Shown here in pieces: positions 32,841-42,194 of a DNA stretch of 50,970 nt. The notes under the pieces were generated by a model. The model ran no database searches. It was not told where the DNA came from and saw nothing but the letters and a program-made list of their open reading frames with translations. The stretch's first letter is position 1. Each line of letters starts with the position of its first letter. This DNA comes from Nitrospinaceae bacterium (GTDB lineage: Bacteria; UBA8248). Location of the stretch: contig JABJAL010000056.1 of NCBI GenBank assembly GCA_018669005.1, forward strand, positions 1-50,970, given 5' to 3'. A program made the translations under genes and the position numbers.

Positions 32841-35378
32841 CTACTTGAATTTTGAGGCCCGTATTCTTTTTCTTTCCTCGCCCGAATAATAGCGCACCCA
32901 CCGGCCAAGGGAAGGCTTGGGCCAGTCGGAGGAGGCCGCGTATCGTTCGATGCGCCCGCCCTGGCCCAGTGCTCTGCCGCTCGTCGAGGCGCGCGCCATT
33001 CCCCCGCGCCAGGGTCTGTAGACTCCCAGTGCGCGCTGCCGCCTCTTGATGTGCTGCCACTGCTCATAGGGCAGGCGGCGCGTGCTCTGGGGCGATGCAA
33101 TGACGGCGAACGGGCGAACGCGCTCAAGCCAATCCAACACTTTTTCTTCTCGCAGCATGCGCTCGGGGGCCCTGACCAGATCGAATTTTCCTTTTGGCAG
33201 GCTCCGGGGCTTAAAGCGGTGCCTGTTGCGCTGCGCCCCGTAGCGGCTGCCGCCCGAGAGGAGGAGCCAGCGCGCCCCGCCATGCTCAAGGAGGAATTGA
33301 GAGTGTCCCTCCCAACGGCTGAACGAGAGGCGGGTGCCTCGCGATTCGGTTTTCCAAAGGAGACCGGTACGGCCATTCCCGGCGGCTGGGATAATTTCGG
33401 CCCCCTCGTTTCCGGGAGCACGGGTGAGGATGCTTCCTCGTTTATCAATCTCAATGACGCGCCTTAGACGCATAGCGGTTTGAAGCTCCCGCTGGGCAGA
33501 GTCATATTCGCCCGAGCGTGCCAATAAAATGAGTGCCTCCCAGCTCCGCTCCCCCTCGTTTCTGAGCAGGGGCGCAAGCACATTTCGCCAAGTGTCGAAC
33601 TTTGCGCGGCTTTGCCGCCCTGCGTCGATGGCGTATCCCCTGCCGTCCGGTAGGCGAAGGAAAAAAATATTTTTTCGGCCAACATCCGGCAAAAGCAGCG
33701 CCGATTGACCATTCGGCGTGGCCATAGAGGGGCTCCAGGGGAGGGCGATGAAAATGATAGAGGCCGCCACCACCGCCCATCCCGCTTTTCTCCCCGCTGC
33801 CCTGCGCACCCCAAGCGCGGCTGCCAGAGCGCATAGAAATAGGGCCATCTGAAGGGCATGAGGCCGGGCAACAGTCAACGCGCTCCCCGGCACTGCCGCC
33901 GCCATTCGGGTGAGTGCGATCATGGCCGAGGCCAGAAAATTGAGAAAAAGATTTCCTCCGGCGATCAGCGTGCCGAACCATTCAAAGTTGATGAGATCTG
34001 CTCCCGCAGCAAATGTGCTTGTCACAAAGGTGAGGGGAACAAGAATTGAGGCAACGGGAATGAGAAAAAAATTTGTCACCAGGCCCGCAAGTTGAATTTC
34101 CTGAAAATGAAAGGCTGTCAGGGGAGCCATCGTGGCCGATACAACCCCCTGGATGCCAGCGAACTGTAGTAGGCGAAATTTCCACCATCCCCATTCGACT
34201 AGGCGGTAAGGGGCATCAGGTCGAGGCAGTCGTCTCGCCGCGAGGATGATTGCCGCAACAGCGATGAACGATAGCTGAAACCCTGTGTCCCAGATAAAGC
34301 CCGGCTCGATGAGAAGAATCAAAAGGGCCGCCAGGAGAACCGAATGCATCGCTCCCCCGGGGCGCTCGAAAATTCGCGTTAAAAGATAAACAACAGCCAT
34401 GATCGCCGCACGCACAGTGGAGACGCGCGCTCCCGTTAGAAGTGCAAACAGGATTACGACGGGAATGGTGGCCAGGGATGCCATTTTCAAGGGCGTTAAG
34501 ACTATCGGGCGAATCGGGAAAATCCGTGGCGGTAGCCGAAGGCAAATGGCGAGAAACCCGAAATAGAAAAAGGCCGAAATAAAGCCCACGTGAAGGCCAC
34601 TTATTGCCAGGATGTGGCTTGCACCTGCCAGGCGAAACGATTCGCGAACCTCGCTGTCCAAATCCTCACGGACCCCCAGAGTGATGGCTTCAAGAAAACC
34701 ACCCACCACTCCGGGAAACGAGATGCGCAAGAAATTCCGCATGCGTTCCCTGAAGGCGTATAGGTGTCTTTGAAACGCCCCCTTCTCTACGCGAGCAAGC
34801 AATTCGATGGAGCGGGGCGATGTGAAGGCCGTGGCGTGAATGTCCCTGAGGCGCAAAAACTCGCGATAGTTGAATGCGCCCGGATTGCGGTAGCGAATGG
34901 GGCGCTGAAGCCTGATCCGTCTAGCAAGGATTTTGTCTCCCACGCGATAGGTGGCGGTGGGCGCTGACGATAGGGTAAGGCGCACCTGTCCGCGTACGGG
35001 AACCTCCACCCCTCTGACGGAGAGCCGTTCAACCTGAATATAAACACGGGGGCGCTTTGAGGCGGCGCGATGCTCTAAGGGCCGGGTGATGTGGCCAATC
35101 AGTGTGGCGCTTGCACGCGGCATGTGGCGGAGGAGATGGTGAGAGGGAACAGCCCACTGGTGTAGGCTTAGTGCAAACATGGCCACGAGAGCCCCTCCGC
35201 CAGCGAGAAGGAGGTAGGTGGCTGTGCTCTTTTCCCGAAATCGATTTCGCAGAAGGCAGGCAACTCCGGCTAGAAGCCCAGCCAACCAGAGGCCGCCCTG
35301 GAGATTCCACGGAAGCGACATGCCGCCAAGGAGAAGGGCGCCGATATAGCCCATCGTTATATAATCGAGCGGAAACAC
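32841..35378 (-). CDS. comEC: ComEC/Rec2-type DNA uptake channel with degenerate C-terminal nuclease domain
   Basis: An 845-residue inner-membrane protein of natural transformation. An N-terminal DUF4131/OB region comes first, then the competence domain with many membrane helices and the signature SHILAISGLHVGFISAFF, GARVSTVRAAIMA. The C-terminal part (about 555-720) corresponds to the metallo-beta-lactamase-like domain. The metal-binding HxHxDH motif is absent: the expected site reads LILLARSGEYDSA. A basic extension ends the protein. The GTG start has GGGAG five bases upstream. Whether uptake works without an active nuclease domain is unknown. It is divergent from aspS. Confidence 0.88.
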   Translation of the reverse strand: MFPLDYITMGYIGALLLGGMSLPWNLQGGLWLAGLLAGVACLLRNRFREKSTATYLLLAGGGALVAMFALSLHQWAVPSHHLLRHMPRASATLIGHITRPLEHRAASKRPRVYIQVERLSVRGVEVPVRGQVRLTLSSAPTATYRVGDKILARRIRLQRPIRYRNPGAFNYREFLRLRDIHATAFTSPRSIELLARVEKGAFQRHLYAFRERMRNFLRISFPGVVGGFLEAITLGVREDLDSEVRESFRLAGASHILAISGLHVGFISAFFYFGFLAICLRLPPRIFPIRPIVLTPLKMASLATIPVVILFALLTGARVSTVRAAIMAVVYLLTRIFERPGGAMHSVLLAALLILLIEPGFIWDTGFQLSFIAVAAIILAARRLPRPDAPYRLVEWGWWKFRLLQFAGIQGVVSATMAPLTAFHFQEIQLAGLVTNFFLIPVASILVPLTFVTSTFAAGADLINFEWFGTLIAGGNLFLNFLASAMIALTRMAAAVPGSALTVARPHALQMALFLCALAAALGVRRAAGRKAGWAVVAASIIFIALPWSPSMATPNGQSALLLPDVGRKNIFFLRLPDGRGYAIDAGRQSRAKFDTWRNVLAPLLRNEGERSWEALILLARSGEYDSAQRELQTAMRLRRVIEIDKRGSILTRAPGNEGAEIIPAAGNGRTGLLWKTESRGTRLSFSRWEGHSQFLLEHGGARWLLLSGGSRYGAQRNRHRFKPRSLPKGKFDLVRAPERMLREEKVLDWLERVRPFAVIASPQSTRRLPYEQWQHIKRRQRALGVYRPWRGGMARASTSGRALGQGGRIERYAASSDWPKPSLGRWVRYYSGEERKRIRASKFK

Positions 35379-35581
35379 AGTCTCTCCCGAGATGGGTGTG
35401 CGAATTAAATCTCAGATTCAATGGAACGGATAGTCTAGCATGCCCATCAGTCCACCTTCCCATCGCTTGAGAGGCCGATTTCACCGTGATAGGCTCGCGC
35501 CGCAAAGACTTGAGCGGGCCACAGTTCCAAGGCAAACAGGCTTGGCCTCCTTTAACACTTCATGAAAGCGAGGTTTTTTCG

Positions 35582-37366
35582 TTGAATACGCTTCTGGACG
35601 CCGGACGCACCCATACCCTGGGGGAGTTGCGCGCCTCCGATATTGGCAAAGAAGTACTCCTCATGGGTTGGGCACAGACAAATAGAGACCACGGCGGCCT
35701 CATTTTCATCGACCTGCGCGACCGCTTCGGCCTCACTCAGGTCGTGGCCGACCCCTCCTATAACGAGGAGGCGCATCAATTAGCGGACCGTGTTCGCTCC
35801 GAATGGGTGCTGGCGCTTCGAGGAAAGGTCATCGCACGGCCAGAGGGCATGGCCAACAAGAATCTTTCAACAGGTGATATTGAAGTGCGTATCACAGAGC
35901 TTGAAGTCTTGAGCGAGGCAAAAACCCCGCCGTTTCCCATTGAGAGCGACACTGATGCTGGCGAGACAACGCGCCTTGAATATCGTTATCTTGATCTTCG
36001 CCGCTCATCGCTTCAGGAAAACTTCCGCCTTCGTCACCGGGCGACCCAGACGATCCGCAATTATCTGGACGACAATAATTTCATCGACATCGAAACGCCC
36101 GTTTTAACGCGAAGCACGCCCGAGGGTGCGCGGGACTACCTTGTGCCCAGCCGGGTGCAGCGAGGCTCTTTCTTTGCGCTTCCTCAGAGCCCTCAAATGT
36201 TCAAGCAGATTCTCATGGTCTCGGGCTTTGATCGCTACTACCAAATCGTCAAATGTTTCCGCGACGAGGATCTTCGCGCCGACCGGCAACCCGAGTTCAC
36301 ACAGATAGACATCGAAACTTCGTTCATGAACCGCGAGTCTTTCTTCAACATGATGGAAGGCCTTGTGGCCGCGATATGGCGGGACACGCTGGGCGTTGAA
36401 ATTTCAACTCCCTTTGATCGCGTACCGTATGATGAGGCCATAGAGCGCTACGGAAACGATCGCCCCGACCGGCGATTTGGGATGGAACTCGCAACGATTT
36501 CCGACATTGCCGCCGCCAGCGAGTTTAAGGTTTTCAAGGGGGCCATCGAGAAGGGCGGCGTCGCAAGGGCGATGGCTGGCCCCGGCATGGCCTCGGCCTC
36601 GCGAAAAGAGATTGACGACGTCATTGCTCGCGCCATTGAGCTTGGAGCCGGTGGTCTCGCCTGGGTGAAGCGTACCGAGAACGGTTATGAGTCGAACATT
36701 GCGAAATTCTTTGGCGAGGGCCAGCTTGAGGAAATCGGGGAGCGGGCAGGGGCACAGGTGGGCGACCTGCTGATGATGGTGGCCGACACTCCCGAGGTGA
36801 GCGCGGCCGTCCTCGGACAACTCAGACGAGAAATTGGCGAGCGCCTCGGATTGATCAACAGCGAGGAGTTCAATTTTTGTTGGGTGGTGGATTTTCCCCT
36901 GCTCGAATGGAAAGAGGAGGAGAAACGCCATTTTGCGCTTCACCACCCATTTACAGCACCCAACCCTGAGGACATTCCGCTGTTCGAGACCGATCCCACT
37001 AAAATCAAGGCCCAGGCCTACGATATGGTGCTTAACGGCCTAGAAATCGGGGGCGGAAGCCAGCGAATTCACCAGCGCGATATTCAGCGCAAGATGTTTG
37101 CCGCCCTTGGCATGGACGATGAGGAAGCAGAGCAGCGTTTTGGTTTCTTCTTAGAGGCGCTGGAATATGGCACCCCGCCACATGGCGGCATCGCTTTTGG
37201 TCTCGACCGTATCGTGATGCTCCTCACGGGCTCTCCTTCGATACGTGACGTCATTGCTTTCCCGAAAACGCAGCGGGCCGTTTGTCTGATGACGGGTGCG
37301 CCAGCGGATGTCGATCAGACACAGCTTCGAGAACTCGGAATTCGTGGAGCACAGGCTCCAAGTTGA
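35582..37366 (+). CDS. aspS: Aspartyl-tRNA synthetase, probably non-discriminating
   Basis: A 594-residue bacterial-type AspRS. An OB-fold anticodon-binding domain is followed by the class II core with FRLRHRATQTIRNYLDDNNFIDIETPVL, LPQSPQMFKQILM and QIVKCFRDEDLRADRQPEFTQID, then the GAD insert and motif 3 GIAFGLDRIVML. The His in WAQTNRDHGGLIFID and the Gly in RPEGMANKN match the residues of non-discriminating enzymes that also charge tRNA-Asn for GatCAB. The TTG at 35582 is chosen because GAGG lies eight bases upstream; the frame extends to 35486. It is divergent from comEC. Confidence 0.94.
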   Translation: MNTLLDAGRTHTLGELRASDIGKEVLLMGWAQTNRDHGGLIFIDLRDRFGLTQVVADPSYNEEAHQLADRVRSEWVLALRGKVIARPEGMANKNLSTGDIEVRITELEVLSEAKTPPFPIESDTDAGETTRLEYRYLDLRRSSLQENFRLRHRATQTIRNYLDDNNFIDIETPVLTRSTPEGARDYLVPSRVQRGSFFALPQSPQMFKQILMVSGFDRYYQIVKCFRDEDLRADRQPEFTQIDIETSFMNRESFFNMMEGLVAAIWRDTLGVEISTPFDRVPYDEAIERYGNDRPDRRFGMELATISDIAAASEFKVFKGAIEKGGVARAMAGPGMASASRKEIDDVIARAIELGAGGLAWVKRTENGYESNIAKFFGEGQLEEIGERAGAQVGDLLMMVADTPEVSAAVLGQLRREIGERLGLINSEEFNFCWVVDFPLLEWKEEEKRHFALHHPFTAPNPEDIPLFETDPTKIKAQAYDMVLNGLEIGGGSQRIHQRDIQRKMFAALGMDDEEAEQRFGFFLEALEYGTPPHGGIAFGLDRIVMLLTGSPSIRDVIAFPKTQRAVCLMTGAPADVDQTQLRELGIRGAQAPS

Positions 37367-37376
37367 GGCCCACTCA

Positions 37377-38357
37377 TTGAGCGACAAGAAAACGTCCAAG
37401 CCTAACGCGCAAATCCCATTTGATGCCGAAAACCTGCTTGCCGAAATAAAGGGGGAGGCCACCCCCCCTGGTCACCGCTCAGGTTTTGTGGCCATCGTTG
37501 GCAGGCCCAATGCCGGGAAATCCACGCTTTTGAATCGCATCCTCAAACAAAAGCTGGCCATCATTACCCACAAGCCGGGCACGACGCGCCGCCGTCTTCT
37601 GGGTGTGTATACCCGGCCCAAGGGGCAGATAGTTTTTCTTGATACCCCGGGCCTTGAGCGCCCTGAATCGAAGCTCGGGCGTTTTTTGCTTGAGGAGGCA
37701 AAGGCCTCGGTTGCAGGCGTGGACCTCATTCTTTTCATGACAGATGGCTTCAACGAGGGGGCCGATCTTCAGGCCGTCGAGTTGTTGGAGAGCGCGGGAA
37801 TTCCTTTTTTCTTTGTTCTCAACAAGGTGGACCTCCTCAAAGACAAGAGGAAGCTTCTCCCGATGTTCGAGCGCTACTCCAAGCTTGGGCAATTCGAGGA
37901 GTTTTTCCCGATATCCGCGCTCAAGGGACAAAACGTAGATAATCTGCTCAAGCATCTGTTCGAGCGCCTTCCCGAGGGGCCGCGCTACTACCCACCGGGC
38001 TCTGTGACGGATGTCTCGGAAGAATCCCTGGTCGCCGAATTCGTCCGAGAGCAGGTCTACCACCAGCTTCATCGCGAGGTTCCCTATGCCGTTGCCGTAC
38101 AGGTATTGGAGATGGCGCGCGATGAGAAAACGGGCTTCATGCATATCGAGGCTGATATCTATGTAGAGCGAAAGAGCCAGCGCGGCATTGTCATCGGAAA
38201 GGGTGGTGATCGCCTAAAGAAAATTGGGCAGGCGGCACGTGAGGAAATACAGAATAGGCTGGGCGAGAAGGTGTTTCTGGGGCTTCACGTTAGGATCAAA
38301 CCGAACTGGCGCCAACGCGACTCGGCGCTGCACGATCTGGGATTCAAGCTAGAGTAG
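37377..38357 (+). CDS. era: GTPase Era
   Basis: A 326-residue GTPase for 16S rRNA and 30S maturation. G1 is GRPNAGKST, the switch region has HKPGTTRRR, G3 is DTPG and G4 is NKVD. The C-terminal KH domain has RGIVIGKGGDRLKKIGQAAREEIQ and ends LHVRIKPNWRQRD. The N-terminus has about 35 extra residues before the G domain. The TTG start is chosen because GAGG precedes it by eight bases; the gene follows aspS by 10 bases and is probably co-transcribed. Confidence 0.94.
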   Translation: MSDKKTSKPNAQIPFDAENLLAEIKGEATPPGHRSGFVAIVGRPNAGKSTLLNRILKQKLAIITHKPGTTRRRLLGVYTRPKGQIVFLDTPGLERPESKLGRFLLEEAKASVAGVDLILFMTDGFNEGADLQAVELLESAGIPFFFVLNKVDLLKDKRKLLPMFERYSKLGQFEEFFPISALKGQNVDNLLKHLFERLPEGPRYYPPGSVTDVSEESLVAEFVREQVYHQLHREVPYAVAVQVLEMARDEKTGFMHIEADIYVERKSQRGIVIGKGGDRLKKIGQAAREEIQNRLGEKVFLGLHVRIKPNWRQRDSALHDLGFKLE

Positions 38358-38398
38358 TTGCGGAAGAAAAAGGTAATTACTTAAAAGCCCATGCGGCC

Positions 38399-38587
38399 CT
38401 ATCGATTCTGAGCTCTGACTCGCTTTTTCCGGGCAGCAATTATTTTCCGCTTACGCTTAACGCTAGGCTTCTCGTAGTACTCTCTTTTTTTGATTTCGGT
38501 GAGGATTCCCGATTTTTCGCACTGTTTTTTGAACTGTTTCAGTGCCTTGTCGATGGATTCTCCCTCGTGTACCTTCACTCCTGGCAT
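38399..38587 (-). CDS. rpsU: Ribosomal protein S21
   Basis: A 62-residue 30S protein. The family start [48 protein letters not shown] is followed by a basic tail. GGAGGT lies about 11 bases before the ATG. It is convergent with era, a single gene on the opposite strand between era and recO. Confidence 0.95.
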   Translation of the reverse strand: MPGVKVHEGESIDKALKQFKKQCEKSGILTEIKKREYYEKPSVKRKRKIIAARKKRVRAQNR

Positions 38588-38766
38588 ATTTGGAAACTAC
38601 CTCCCTCGCCTACGGTTAGTGGAAAAGACAATAAACGCGTGGATTTCTATCCCATATCTGTTTTATTCCGTCAAGAGCCGCAGATTCGCAAGTCACCTGA
38701 TTTTCGCTCGCTTACCCGGCTTTCAAGCCTGGTGGCGGGAATTCACATAGGACCAAGGGTGGAGCG

Positions 38767-39510
38767 ATGAGTATTCATGTGGACGAGGCCTTTGTGTTGG
38801 GAACGAGTCCTTACTCGAATACCAGCCTTATCGCTACTTTTTTTGCGAAAAAAGAGGGGAAAATACGGGTCGTCGCACGCGGGGCACGCTCGCCTAAAAG
38901 CAAAATTGGGGTGGGTTTAGAGCCTGCCACGCGCATCCAGGTGGAATGGTCGATGCGGCCGGGAAAGGATCTGGGCACCCTGAGGTACTGCGAGACGACA
39001 TCCGTGCTCCATGGCCTGTGGAGCGACATTGAAGCAATGCAGTGCGCAGCGAGTATCCTGAAAACCATTGACCGGATTTTCGGTGTCCACGAAGGAGATG
39101 AAGAGCATTTCGATTGGACGATGGCCGCCCTTGAGGCACTGGATGCTGGAGTGGATGCAGGAAGCCTCGAGGCGTTGTATATATCGGGTCTTCTTGCTCG
39201 CCTGGGAATCGCACCCACGCTTGGGTATTGCGAGGTATGCACGAAATCGCCGGGCACCGAGCGGGCCTCGCTCGACTTAGAGGCGGGCGAGCTGCGGTGT
39301 GGTAGCTGCAAGCTGCCGACCGGCCAGGCAATTCGTCTCAAGGCCGGCACTATCCCAGCCCTGGGCGAGGGAATGAAGATTGGCACAGAGCAGATTCGCT
39401 CCATTAAATTTCACCCGTCCATACAGGACGAAATTATTCAGGCGGCGCGCGCACTCATATCGTTCCACGTGGGCGTTTCACTGCCGACACGGGCTCGGCA
39501 GGCAAAATAG
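38767..39510 (+). CDS. recO: DNA repair protein RecO
   Basis: A 247-residue recombination mediator that loads RecA with RecF and RecR. The N-terminal OB-fold has DEAFVLGTSPYSNTSLIATFFAKKEGKIRVVARGARSPKSK. A helical domain with a Cys4 zinc site follows (CEVCTKSP...LRCGSCKLPTG). Length is normal. The next gene, argS, starts 12 bases downstream. Confidence 0.93.
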   Translation: MSIHVDEAFVLGTSPYSNTSLIATFFAKKEGKIRVVARGARSPKSKIGVGLEPATRIQVEWSMRPGKDLGTLRYCETTSVLHGLWSDIEAMQCAASILKTIDRIFGVHEGDEEHFDWTMAALEALDAGVDAGSLEALYISGLLARLGIAPTLGYCEVCTKSPGTERASLDLEAGELRCGSCKLPTGQAIRLKAGTIPALGEGMKIGTEQIRSIKFHPSIQDEIIQAARALISFHVGVSLPTRARQAK

Positions 39511-39522
39511 GAGTTCGAATAC

Positions 39523-41205
39523 GTGATTAAAGAAATACTCGAATCGATGGTGGCACAAGCCATCGAGGCCGCACGGGCGGCGGGGGCCTTGGTAACCGAG
39601 GAAGTCCCCCCGATTGATATCGATGCGCCGGCCAAAAAGGAATTTGGCGACTACTCATCTAACCTGGCGATGCTCCTTGCCAAGTCAGAGCGCAAGGCGC
39701 CCCTCATCATCGCCGAGTGCATCAAGGAGCACATGTCTGCGAGGGCGGATGTCATCGATGAAATTCGTGTGGAAAAACCCGGCTTTCTAAATTTTTATCT
39801 CAAGACCGACTATCTGGCCTCAGGGCTGGGCGCCGTGATGAGCGCCGCCGACGAATACGGCAAGAGCGATCTTGGTGCTGGAAGCAAAGTGCTGCTCGAA
39901 TTCGTCAGCGCAAATCCAACTGGCCCGCTCCATGTTGGCCATGGCCGGGGGGCCGCCGTTGGTGATGCCCTTGGCCGGATACTGAGCGCCACGGGCCATG
40001 ATGTGCACCGCGAATATTACGTCAACGACGCGGGCAACCAGATGGAAATGCTGGGCGCCTCCACTTTGATCCGCTACCGGCAATCAAAGGGCGAGGATGT
40101 TGAGTTCCCCGACAACCTTTACTCGGGTGAGTACATCAAAGAAATAGCCGAGAGCAAGCCCTATCAAGAAGCCCTTGCAGGCAAGGAGGGCGTCGATGCC
40201 ACCCAGGCATCGATTGCCTTCACCTCAAAATTGATTCTCGAAACCATCAAGGGCGACTTAGAGTCTTTTCGGGTGGGTTTCGATGAATGGTTCAGCGAAA
40301 AATCACTGTTCGCTGGGGGGGACCCCACAGAGTTAACAGGCAAGGTCGGTGAGGCTATCCAGGCGCTTGAAAGCGCAGGCCACATCTTTGAGGACAAGGG
40401 CGCCAAATGGCTCAAAAGCAGCGCCCACGGAGATGAGAAAGATAGGGTTGTTGTTCGCGAAGACGGCAGGCCCACCTATCTCGCCTCGGATATCGCCTAC
40501 CACCACCTGAAATTCAATCGCGGCTTCGATCAATGCATCAACATCTGGGGGGCGGATCACCATGGCTATCTTCCCAGGGTGAGAGCTTCACTGGAAATGC
40601 TTGAACACGATCCCGAGCGCCTAAAGGTGCTCTTCGTGCAATTCGTCAGCCTTCGAAGGGGAGGTGAGCCCGTCCAGATGAGCACCCGCGCGGGCCAGTT
40701 CGAGGAACTCTCCAAGGTGGTCGAGGAGGTGGGTGTCGATGCGGCCCGCTTTTTCTTCATGTTGCGAAGCCCCGACAGTGCGCTCGAATTCGATCTGGAT
40801 CTTGCGATGGAACAATCAAGCGAGAATCCCGTTTTCTATGTGCAATACGCGCACGCCCGGACATGCAGCCTATTTCACCAGGCTACCGAGCGGGGCATCA
40901 CGTTCAACACTGAGGGAGGAATTACACCCGGGGGGCTGAGTCTTCCCGAGGAGCATGTCTTGGCCAAGACGTTGCTTGAGTGGCCCGAAATTGTCGAGGT
41001 GGCGGCCAGGAGACTCGAGCCCCACCGCATTTCTTTTTATCTGCTCTCGCTGGCTAAGGATTTTCACGCCTACTACAACCGCCACCGGGTACTTGAGCAA
41101 GCACCCGAGGTCACGATGGCACGGCTATATCTCATCCGCTGCATGCAGATTGTCCTCAAAAATGGACTTGCCCTCCTGGGCGTCTCTGCGCCCGACAAAA
41201 TGTAG
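39523..41205 (+). CDS. argS: Arginyl-tRNA synthetase
   Basis: A 560-residue class I synthetase. The HIGH motif is seen in FVSANPTGPLHVGHGRGAAVGDAL. The region corresponding to KMSKS reads PVQMSTRAGQFEEL, as in many ArgRS that lack the canonical Lys. The anticodon-binding domain begins after AHARTCSLFHQA. The GTG start has AGGAG about nine bases upstream; it follows recO closely. Confidence 0.96.
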   Translation: MIKEILESMVAQAIEAARAAGALVTEEVPPIDIDAPAKKEFGDYSSNLAMLLAKSERKAPLIIAECIKEHMSARADVIDEIRVEKPGFLNFYLKTDYLASGLGAVMSAADEYGKSDLGAGSKVLLEFVSANPTGPLHVGHGRGAAVGDALGRILSATGHDVHREYYVNDAGNQMEMLGASTLIRYRQSKGEDVEFPDNLYSGEYIKEIAESKPYQEALAGKEGVDATQASIAFTSKLILETIKGDLESFRVGFDEWFSEKSLFAGGDPTELTGKVGEAIQALESAGHIFEDKGAKWLKSSAHGDEKDRVVVREDGRPTYLASDIAYHHLKFNRGFDQCINIWGADHHGYLPRVRASLEMLEHDPERLKVLFVQFVSLRRGGEPVQMSTRAGQFEELSKVVEEVGVDAARFFFMLRSPDSALEFDLDLAMEQSSENPVFYVQYAHARTCSLFHQATERGITFNTEGGITPGGLSLPEEHVLAKTLLEWPEIVEVAARRLEPHRISFYLLSLAKDFHAYYNRHRVLEQAPEVTMARLYLIRCMQIVLKNGLALLGVSAPDKM

Positions 41206-41248
41206 GTGGGTGGAATAAATTTTCGGATGATGTAGGATTGGTGTTAAT

Positions 41249-41275
41249 GGGTTGAGGCGTAACCCTAGTCTTTTT
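41249..41275 (+). terminator. Possible terminator after argS
   Basis: GGGTT and AACCC pair around a seven-base loop, followed by TAGTCTTTTT. The stem is only five base pairs, so this is a weak candidate. Confidence 0.35.
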
Positions 41276-41319
41276 AGTAGATTGTGTTGTCTCCATCCGC
41301 CCGATGGATTTCATCCCCG

Positions 41320-42072
41320 ATGCCCTGGTTTAGTAAATCCTCATCAAACGGCTCCCAGCAAATACGATTCTCGTTCTCAAGGCAACAATTCGCGCTTTTC
41401 ATCGGTGGCGCTTTTATCCTGTTGACGATTTCTTTCAGTATGGGTTTTTTCGTGGCCGACAGGCAGGCGGGAGTCGATGACAAAACGGCATTCGCAAGCT
41501 CAAGCACTTCCGGCTCGCCTACCATCGAAGCTGAGGCGACCGTAAAAATAGCGCCAAAACTTGATTCTGGAACGAAAACCGCCCGGGCTGGCACATCCAG
41601 GGCAGACGTATCTAACGTTATCAAGCCGAGTTTCTATAAAGAGCTACTGGATAAAAATGAGCCTTCACCAGAGAAGCTAGCTCCCCTGAAGCTTCCAACT
41701 GCACCTATGACAACGGTGCCGAAAAAAGTCCAGAAATTACCGAAGCCCGTACCACTTAAAAATACCTCTGTTGGCAAAACGGCTAACACTCCAAAGTCTG
41801 TGGTAGCGCCTCGCCCTCCGAGGGTAGCCGCTAGGCCGCGCTACACCATTCAGGTTGTTTCGGTGAAGGAGCCGGCCTACGCCCTCAAGATTCACAAAAA
41901 GCTCAGAGAAAAGGGGTTTGCCGTATTTATCCAGCGCGTTGACCTCAAGGCTAAAGGTGTCTGGCTTCGAATTCGCGTAGGTAAATTTTCGGACAAAAAA
42001 GCTGCGGCTCAGGTCCTTCGCGCCCTTCATGCCAAGACCACGGTTCGGGGTGGGCAGATTGTCCCGCTGTAG
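41320..42072 (+). CDS. SPOR-domain cell-envelope protein
   Basis: A 250-residue protein with one N-terminal membrane segment (FALFIGGAFILLTISFSMGFFV, about residues 27-48), a Pro/Lys/Thr-rich periplasmic linker and a C-terminal SPOR domain of about 75 residues (RYTIQVVSVKEPAYALKIHKKLREKGFAVFIQRVDLKAKGVWLRIRVGKFSDKKAA). SPOR domains bind denuded glycan at division sites. The start is uncertain: a GTG at 41284 gives 12 more residues, but no good ribosome binding site is seen for either. The terminator at 42119 follows. Confidence 0.82.
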   Translation: MPWFSKSSSNGSQQIRFSFSRQQFALFIGGAFILLTISFSMGFFVADRQAGVDDKTAFASSSTSGSPTIEAEATVKIAPKLDSGTKTARAGTSRADVSNVIKPSFYKELLDKNEPSPEKLAPLKLPTAPMTTVPKKVQKLPKPVPLKNTSVGKTANTPKSVVAPRPPRVAARPRYTIQVVSVKEPAYALKIHKKLREKGFAVFIQRVDLKAKGVWLRIRVGKFSDKKAAAQVLRALHAKTTVRGGQIVPL

Positions 42073-42118
42073 CCATCTGTGCTCGAATTGAATGGATTTA
42101 GACCAGCGAATCCCGTAT

Positions 42119-42154
42119 AAAACCCCTCCCTTGACACTGCCGGGGGGCGTTTTT
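42119..42154 (+). terminator. Terminator after the SPOR gene, overlapping the lipA promoter
   Basis: An A-run and C-rich arm (AAAACCCCTCCC) pair with GGGGGGCGTTTT across an 11-base loop, with one mismatch and one G-T pair. A T-run closes it. The same bases contain the lipA promoter. Confidence 0.6.
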
Positions 42155-42159
42155 ATTAT
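42131..42159 (+). promoter_or_regulatory. Sigma-70-type promoter for the lipA-hom-lysC operon
   Basis: An exact TTGACA (42131-42136) and TATTAT (42154-42159) are spaced by 17 bases. The start of transcription would be near 42166, giving a leader of about 29 bases to lipA. This is the best sigma-70 match noticed in the window. Confidence 0.78.
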
Positions 42160-42194
42160 GCACCGGCTCGTAACCCGATAGCAGAGGATTTTCA

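Noticed and set aside
32789-33454. N-terminal extension of the coiled-coil protein
   Set aside because: It overlaps comEC in another frame, is Arg/Ser/Pro-rich, and a good ribosome binding site and membrane anchor support the start at 32788.
40660-40700. Loss of KMSKS in ArgRS as a sign of inactivity
   Set aside because: Many functional arginyl-tRNA synthetases lack the canonical motif; the rest of the protein is intact.
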